64,000 bases of DNA from Nitrococcus mobilis Nb-231. GTDB taxonomy: Bacteria > Pseudomonadota > Gammaproteobacteria > Nitrococcales > Nitrococcaceae. Each line of letters starts with the position of its first letter. The first letter of the stretch is position 1. Location: positions 3,402,596 to 3,466,595 of the forward strand of contig NZ_CH672427.1 in the NCBI RefSeq assembly GCF_000153205.1, in the 5' to 3' direction. Positions 59,345 through 64,000 of the stretch are shown here, piece after piece. Both the position numbers and the translations under genes were made by a program. The notes beneath the pieces are model-generated. The model saw only the letters and a program-made list of their open reading frames with translations, was not told the origin of the DNA and ran no database searches.

Positions 59345-61369
59345 CTACCCTGCCTTGGCCTGATCCTGTGAGAAGACGGGAAGGGAGAAGTGGAACTCCG
59401 CTCCGCCTCCCGGGCGATTTCCTGCGAGCAAGCGTCCGCCGTGATTTTCGACAATCGAGCGGCTGATCGACAACCCGAGACCTAGGCCTTCGGTCTTGCC
59501 GGTCACGAACGGCTCGAAGATGTTATCCAGCAAATCCACCGGTAAACCGGGACCCGTGTCCGCGACGATCACCGCCACGCTGTCGTTCCGCTCGGCGGTC
59601 GTTCTAATGAGCAGGCGGCGCGCGCCCTCGGCGCCGGTGTCCATCGCCTCGAGAGCGTTGCGGATAAGGTTGACGAGGACCTGATGAACCTGGACCCGGG
59701 CCGCCGCCACCGCCGGGAGATCACGACCGAGCCTCATCTCGACTTTGATCCGGCTACGGTGCAGTTCGGCGGAGGTCAGCTCTAGAACGTCTTTTATCAG
59801 TGCATTGATATCGGCCGGGCCGACGCTCGGATCGTCCTTGCGCACGAAGCTGCGCATATGGCGGATGATCTCGCCGGCCCGTTGGGCATTGGCTGCAACG
59901 CGTTCCATGGCGCCCACGAGTTCTGGTTCGGCATTGGCGCCCAGCAACCGGCGACAGGCTTGGGAGTAGGTCGTGATGGCGCATAGGGGCTGGTTCAGCT
60001 CATGGGCCAGTCCGGCCGCCATTTCCCCCATGGCACTGACCCGCCCGACATGAGCCAGCTCCTCTAGGTACTGACGGGACTCGTCCTCGGCACGCCGTCG
60101 CTCCGTGACATCACGGCCCACGGCGACCACCGCGCCGGGTTCCCCGTTCTCCTCCCTGACCGCCTTGGCCGCCCAGGCGAGCCACCGCTGGCCGTTGGGT
60201 GTCTGCACGGGTTGCTCCAAATAGCAGCACCACGGTGGTGCGAAGAGCTGGCTCCAGGGGCTGTCGGGATGGTCTTTATCCGCCGCTCGGACCAGCAGAC
60301 GAAACGGTTTCCCGAGCAGGCGCTCCGGCGTTGCGCCGAAGGTCTCGCCCACGGTCGGACTGGCGAAGAGCACGTAGCCGTCCCGATCCGTCTTCACCAC
60401 CAGGTCGGTCTGATTCTCTACCATCAGCCGGTATTTGGCTTCGCTTTCCCGCACCGCTTGCTCTGCCGCTCGGCGCTCGGCCATCGCGCTCGCGAGCAGG
60501 AGTGTGGTGAGGCTCAGCATGCCGAGGTGGGCGTGCAGCGAAAGAAAATCCTCCTGCAGCACCGCTCCGGCAAACGGGCCATGCCCGGTATTCGTGTAGG
60601 CGACGGCAATCGCTGCGTAGACGAGGATCAATAGCGCAGTCTCCTTCGGCCGACAGCGCACGGCCGCCCAGATCATCAACGGAAAGATACAATAGGAAAG
60701 GGGCTTGGACATGGCTAGGCTCGAAGGCAGAACATCGCTGTAGACGACCCAGCCGGCCAGGATCACACTGGCGAGCAACGTCCCTTGCTCCAGGCGCAGC
60801 CGGCCGCTAGCCGCAAGCCCAGGATCCGCTGCCCAGGCCGTCAGAACCGGCCCCACCAGAAGAATTCCCATCATGTCGGCCACCCAGCACATCCACCACA
60901 GCGAAGTAAAACCCTGCCACGGCGCCATGCCGGCGGAATACATGACGGCGGAGCCGATCAGCGAGCTCACCGCGCTGCTCGCTAGAGCACCGAAGAGCAC
61001 GAAGCGCAGCACATCGCCCACTTGCTCGAAGCGTGGCTGAAACCCGCTGCGACGTAATAACCACGCCCCGAGGGCTGCGGCCACTCCGACCCCCAAGCCA
61101 ACGGCTACGGCCACCAGCGCGATGTGCTCCAGCATGAGGTGAACGGTGGCGGCGGCCAGCGCCACCGTCACCACGAAGCGCCTGCCCAGCAGGTAAACGA
61201 CAGCCAGCGCGAGACCTGTTACCGGCCACACCAAGCTGAGCTCGGTCTGCGGCAGAGCAAAATACCGACCGATTTGCACGGCCAGAAAATACGCGCCGAA
61301 CACCCCGAGGTGCGCAATGATCTCTGCAGCGTTGGTGCGCAATGTCACTGTAGGTATGGCGGCTTGCAT
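59345..61369 (-). CDS. MASE1-PAS sensor histidine kinase
   Basis: A 674-residue membrane kinase. Residues 1-300 form a MASE1-type sensor region with about eight helices (AAEIIAHLGVFGAYFLAVQI, LSLVWPVTGLALAVVYLLG, WWMCWVADMMGILLVGPVLT). A PAS domain spans about 315-440 (YRLMVENQTDLVVKTDRDGY, VAVGRDVTERRRAED). The HisKA phosphoacceptor is in GEMAAGLAHELNQPLCAITT, and the ATPase N, G1 and G2 boxes are VHQVLVNLIRNALEAM, VIVADTGPGLP and GLGLGLSISRSIVENHGGRL. This is the FixL/DctB-like kinase class. The ligand of MASE1 is unknown. The likely partner is the FixJ-type regulator 6 bp downstream. Confidence 0.93.
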   Translation of the reverse strand: MQAAIPTVTLRTNAAEIIAHLGVFGAYFLAVQIGRYFALPQTELSLVWPVTGLALAVVYLLGRRFVVTVALAAATVHLMLEHIALVAVAVGLGVGVAAALGAWLLRRSGFQPRFEQVGDVLRFVLFGALASSAVSSLIGSAVMYSAGMAPWQGFTSLWWMCWVADMMGILLVGPVLTAWAADPGLAASGRLRLEQGTLLASVILAGWVVYSDVLPSSLAMSKPLSYCIFPLMIWAAVRCRPKETALLILVYAAIAVAYTNTGHGPFAGAVLQEDFLSLHAHLGMLSLTTLLLASAMAERRAAEQAVRESEAKYRLMVENQTDLVVKTDRDGYVLFASPTVGETFGATPERLLGKPFRLLVRAADKDHPDSPWSQLFAPPWCCYLEQPVQTPNGQRWLAWAAKAVREENGEPGAVVAVGRDVTERRRAEDESRQYLEELAHVGRVSAMGEMAAGLAHELNQPLCAITTYSQACRRLLGANAEPELVGAMERVAANAQRAGEIIRHMRSFVRKDDPSVGPADINALIKDVLELTSAELHRSRIKVEMRLGRDLPAVAAARVQVHQVLVNLIRNALEAMDTGAEGARRLLIRTTAERNDSVAVIVADTGPGLPVDLLDNIFEPFVTGKTEGLGLGLSISRSIVENHGGRLLAGNRPGGGAEFHFSLPVFSQDQAKAG

Positions 61370-61562
61370 TTTCCCTCTGAGATATCAGGCTCCTGGTAAA
61401 TAATATAGAACTTTTAGCGCTACGGCCCGCCCCGGCCGGCCGCGTCTTTGCGGGCGCATTTATTCGTGACCGTGGGCAATGGGTGGCCTGATCGGTATGA
61501 TGCGAAGCGGCCGGCTCGGCCCCGGGTCGGGGCGTTTGTGTCGATGCGGCGGAGGTAAGTGG

Positions 61563-63740
61563 ATGCTGAATGCGGCGATGCGGGGACTTTACGCCGCAAT
61601 GCTGGTGTTTGTGTTGGTCGGTTGCGGTGACTCCACGCCCTGGAACGATCCCTATCCGGCGAGTCAGACGGGCGCGAACATCCTCTATTCGGCCTTCCAG
61701 GAACAGCCCAAGCACCTGGACCCGGCCCGCTCGTACAATGTCAACGAGGCGCTGTTCATCGCTCAGATTTACGAGCCGCCCTTACAGTATCACTACCTCA
61801 AGCGACCCTATCGGCTCGTTCCGCTTGCTGCTACGGAAGTCCCTGAGCCGCGCTACCTGGATGCCGAGTTCCGAGAGTTGCCCGCAAGTGCCCCGGCTAG
61901 GGGTATCGCTTACAGTGTCTACGACATTCATATTCGGTCGGATATTCGCTATCAGCCGCATCCGGCTTTCGCACGTAATGCCGAAGGCGCCTATCGCTAT
62001 CATGCGTTGAGCCGCGCGGATCTCGAGGGCATCCATGAGCTGAGCGATTTCCGCCACACCGGGTCTCGGTTGCTTACGACCGCCGATTTTGTCTACCAAA
62101 TCAAACGCCTCGCTCATCCGGGTCTGAACTCACCCATTTTCGGGCTTATGAGTGAGTATATCCTCGGCCTCGATCAGTACGCGAAGCGGCTGCGCCCGAT
62201 CTACGACGAGCTCAAACGGGAGCAGGGCACGAGCGCTTTCCTCGACCTCCGCGAATACCCGCTCGAGGGGGCCCAGGTGGTGGATCGCACCACCTACCGG
62301 ATTACGATCAAAGGCAAATATCCGCAGTTTCGCTATTGGCTGGCGATGGCGTTCTTCGCTGCGGTGCCGTGGGAGGCCGACCGATTCTATTCGCAGCCCG
62401 GGATGGCGGAACGCAACCTCACCCTGGATTGGTATCCTGTGGGGAGCGGTCCTTTCATGCTCACGCAGAACAATCCCAATCTGCGGATGGTGTTAACGCG
62501 CAACCCGAATTTCCATGGCGAGCGTTATCCGCACGCGGGAGTTCCGGCTGATGCGCGCGCGGGGCTGCTGGCGGATGCCGGCCGACCGCTACCGTTCGTC
62601 GACAAAGTGATATTCAGTCTCGAGAAGGAATCCATCCCCTATTGGAGCAAATTCCTCCAAGGTTATTACGATGCCTCAGGGGTGAGTTCGGATAGCTTCG
62701 ATCAAGCCATCCAGTTCTCTGGCCAGGGCAGTCCGGAAGTGACTCCGGTGATGCGCCGCAAGGGCATCGAACTCGAGACCGCCGTCACGACATCCATCTA
62801 TTACATGGGCTTCAATATGCTCGACGAGGTGGTGGGCGGCCGCAGCGAGCGCGCGCGCAAGCTGCGCCGCGCGATCTCCATCGCCGTCGATTATGAAGAG
62901 TACATTTCCATCTTCGCTAATGGCCGCGGCATGCCAGCACAGGGCCCGATTCCGCCTGGAATCTTCGGCCATCGTAAGGGGCAGGCGGGTATCAATCGCT
63001 ACGTCTATGACTGGGTGGACGGGCAACCGCGGCGCAAGCCCATCGCGGAGGCGCGCCGGCTGATGGCTCAGGCGGGTTACCCGGGTGGCCGTGACGCGAA
63101 CACGGGAGAACCGCTGGTACTGTATTTCGACACCGCGGCCGCCGGCCCCGACAGCAAGTCCCGACTGGATTGGTTTCGCAAGCAATTCGCAAAACTCGGT
63201 ATCCAACTCGTGGTGCGGGCGACGGACTATAACCGCTTCCAAGACAAGATGCTCAAGGGAACGGAGCAACTTTTCGAATGGGGGTGGGTCGCCGATTATC
63301 CAGATCCGGAGAACTTCCTGTTCCTGCTCTATGGACCCAATAAGAAGGTGAACGGGAACGGCGAGAACGCCGCGAATTATTCCAATCCGGAGTTCGACCG
63401 GCTGTTCCGGCGCACGAAGAACATGGACAATAACGCTGAGCGTCGGCGGCTCACCGCCCGCATGGTGGATATTGTCCAGCGCGACGCGCCCTGGATCTGG
63501 GGATTCCACCCCGAGCTGTTCGTGCTTCACCATGTTTGGTATCACAACCTGAAGCCGAACACCATGGCGAACAATACCGTCAAGTACATTCGCATCGACC
63601 CGGCGCTGCGGGCTGAGCAACGCCGCGCGTGGAACCAGCCGGTCATATGGCCTCTGATCGTCGTGGCTGCGCTCGTGCTGGCGAGTTTGGTGCCGGGTGT
63701 CGTGGCCTATCGGCGCCGAGAGCGTGCGGCGGCCTTATGA
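61563..63740 (+). CDS. ABC transporter substrate-binding lipoprotein, peptide/nickel (family 5)
   Basis: A 725-residue periplasmic binding protein. I start it at ATG 61563 (MLNAAMRGLYAAMLVFVLVG) after GGAGG. The frame is open to 61479, but that part lacks a signal. The lipobox is LVGCG. The SBP_bac_5 fold is seen in AFQEQPKHLDPARSYNVNEA, DFVYQIKRLAHPGLNSP, FFAAVPWEADRFYSQPGMAE, WYPVGSGPFMLTQNNPNLRM, LRRAISIAVDYEEYISIFAN and EWGWVADYPDPENFLFLLYG. It is longer than OppA/DppA (about 530) and carries a C-terminal hydrophobic helix (VIWPLIVVAALVLASLVPGV), an unusual second membrane anchor. The permease follows with a 4-bp overlap. Confidence 0.9.
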   Translation: MLNAAMRGLYAAMLVFVLVGCGDSTPWNDPYPASQTGANILYSAFQEQPKHLDPARSYNVNEALFIAQIYEPPLQYHYLKRPYRLVPLAATEVPEPRYLDAEFRELPASAPARGIAYSVYDIHIRSDIRYQPHPAFARNAEGAYRYHALSRADLEGIHELSDFRHTGSRLLTTADFVYQIKRLAHPGLNSPIFGLMSEYILGLDQYAKRLRPIYDELKREQGTSAFLDLREYPLEGAQVVDRTTYRITIKGKYPQFRYWLAMAFFAAVPWEADRFYSQPGMAERNLTLDWYPVGSGPFMLTQNNPNLRMVLTRNPNFHGERYPHAGVPADARAGLLADAGRPLPFVDKVIFSLEKESIPYWSKFLQGYYDASGVSSDSFDQAIQFSGQGSPEVTPVMRRKGIELETAVTTSIYYMGFNMLDEVVGGRSERARKLRRAISIAVDYEEYISIFANGRGMPAQGPIPPGIFGHRKGQAGINRYVYDWVDGQPRRKPIAEARRLMAQAGYPGGRDANTGEPLVLYFDTAAAGPDSKSRLDWFRKQFAKLGIQLVVRATDYNRFQDKMLKGTEQLFEWGWVADYPDPENFLFLLYGPNKKVNGNGENAANYSNPEFDRLFRRTKNMDNNAERRRLTARMVDIVQRDAPWIWGFHPELFVLHHVWYHNLKPNTMANNTVKYIRIDPALRAEQRRAWNQPVIWPLIVVAALVLASLVPGVVAYRRRERAAAL

Positions 63741-64000
63741 TTGCCTACATCATCCGCCGGACGCTCTATGCCGTGCCGATCCTCATCGGAGTGAATCTGC
63801 TCACGTTTTTTCTGTTCTTCGTCGTTAACAGTCCGGATGATATGGCACGCATGCACCTTGGCATGAAACGCGTCACACCGGCGGCGGTGGAGCAATGGAA
63901 GCACGCACACGGCTACGACCAGCCTTTGCTTTGGAACGCAGCGGCGGGAGGGGCCGCAAAGCTGACCGATACCATCTTCTATGCGAAGTCCGTACGGCTG
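63737..64000 (+). CDS. ABC transporter permease, OppB/DppB type (3' end outside window)
   Basis: ATG 63737 overlaps the preceding stop (ATGA). The visible 88 codons read MIAYIIRRTLYAVPILIGVN, LLTFFLFFVVNSPDDMARMH, then VEQWKHAHGYDQPLLWN, the standard beginning of a family-5 permease (first helix, then the cytoplasmic/periplasmic segment ending in the YDQP motif). The rest lies beyond the window. It forms an operon with the binding protein. Confidence 0.92.
   Translation, partial: MIAYIIRRTLYAVPILIGVNLLTFFLFFVVNSPDDMARMHLGMKRVTPAAVEQWKHAHGYDQPLLWNAAAGGAAKLTDTIFYAKSVRL

Noticed and set aside
1-64000. CRISPR array
   Set aside because: I saw no regularly spaced direct repeats of 24-40 bp, and no cas genes.
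1-64000. tRNA or rRNA genes
   Set aside because: No cloverleaf with a CCA end or rRNA-like stretch was recognised in the gaps; a covariance-model scan would settle it.

Overview
The window looks like a GC-rich gammaproteobacterial chromosome segment. Support comes from Cus-type RND metal efflux, a biotin bioD-bioA pair, REP elements with their tyrosine transposases (RAYT), a GlgE/TreS/TreYZ alpha-glucan operon like those of Pseudomonas and halotolerant gammaproteobacteria, and many Uma2, VapBC, MntA/HepT and MazEF fragments. The family calls come from reading translations and motifs. The exact taxon cannot be fixed; a Chromatiales-type gammaproteobacterium is a guess.

Layout. 1-2.6 kb: a DUF2868 membrane protein running off the left edge and an aldo/keto reductase. 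2.7-6.5 kb: an accessory island with an IS remnant, a RES-toxin remnant, two VapBC modules, an apparently intact RAYT gene and a RAYT remnant. Two inverted IS-end-like sequences bracket 2,685-5,527. 6.5-23.2 kb: one leftward operon in the order glgB, glgE, treS-maltokinase, glgX, treZ, malQ-treY. It covers conversion of trehalose to maltose-1-phosphate and branched alpha-glucan, and return from glucan to trehalose. Its most unusual member is a 1711-residue fusion of 4-alpha-glucanotransferase and maltooligosyltrehalose synthase. 23.4-28.2 kb: a methyltransferase, bioD, bioA, a RAYT remnant between REP hairpins and a DUF748 protein.

28.3-34.6 kb: a SpmA/SpmB-type membrane protein, MazEF set between two copies of a 282-bp duplication, a cardiolipin-synthase-like lipoprotein, a Uma2 protein with a rewritten C-terminus containing a perfect 30-bp palindrome, and an aldehyde dehydrogenase. 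34.8-41.4 kb: a CusCBA-type heavy-metal efflux operon behind a small Cys-rich exported protein. 41.6-46.9 kb: toxin-antitoxin relics (VapC with a truncated antitoxin, MntA with a frameshifted HepT), an O-antigen-ligase-like protein, a glycosyltransferase and further pseudogenes. 47.1-48.2 kb: a PiT transporter. 48.3-53.6 kb: a gene graveyard holding MerA, AbrB antitoxin, HsdM and HsdR remnants, a broken RAYT between REPs, and a YgjP-like metallopeptidase gene split by an IS1634-family element with one internal amber codon.

53.7-61.4 kb: a coherent group of YnfA, a CDF cation transporter, a small membrane protein, DUF3179, cytochrome P460, ArsM and a MASE1-PAS histidine kinase with a FixJ-type response regulator. 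FixJ-like half-sites (ATACGTAG) occur in the control regions of this group, so it may be an uncharacterised metalloid or redox stress regulon. This is my best candidate for an undescribed system. 61.5-64 kb: the start of a peptide-type ABC transporter operon running off the right edge.
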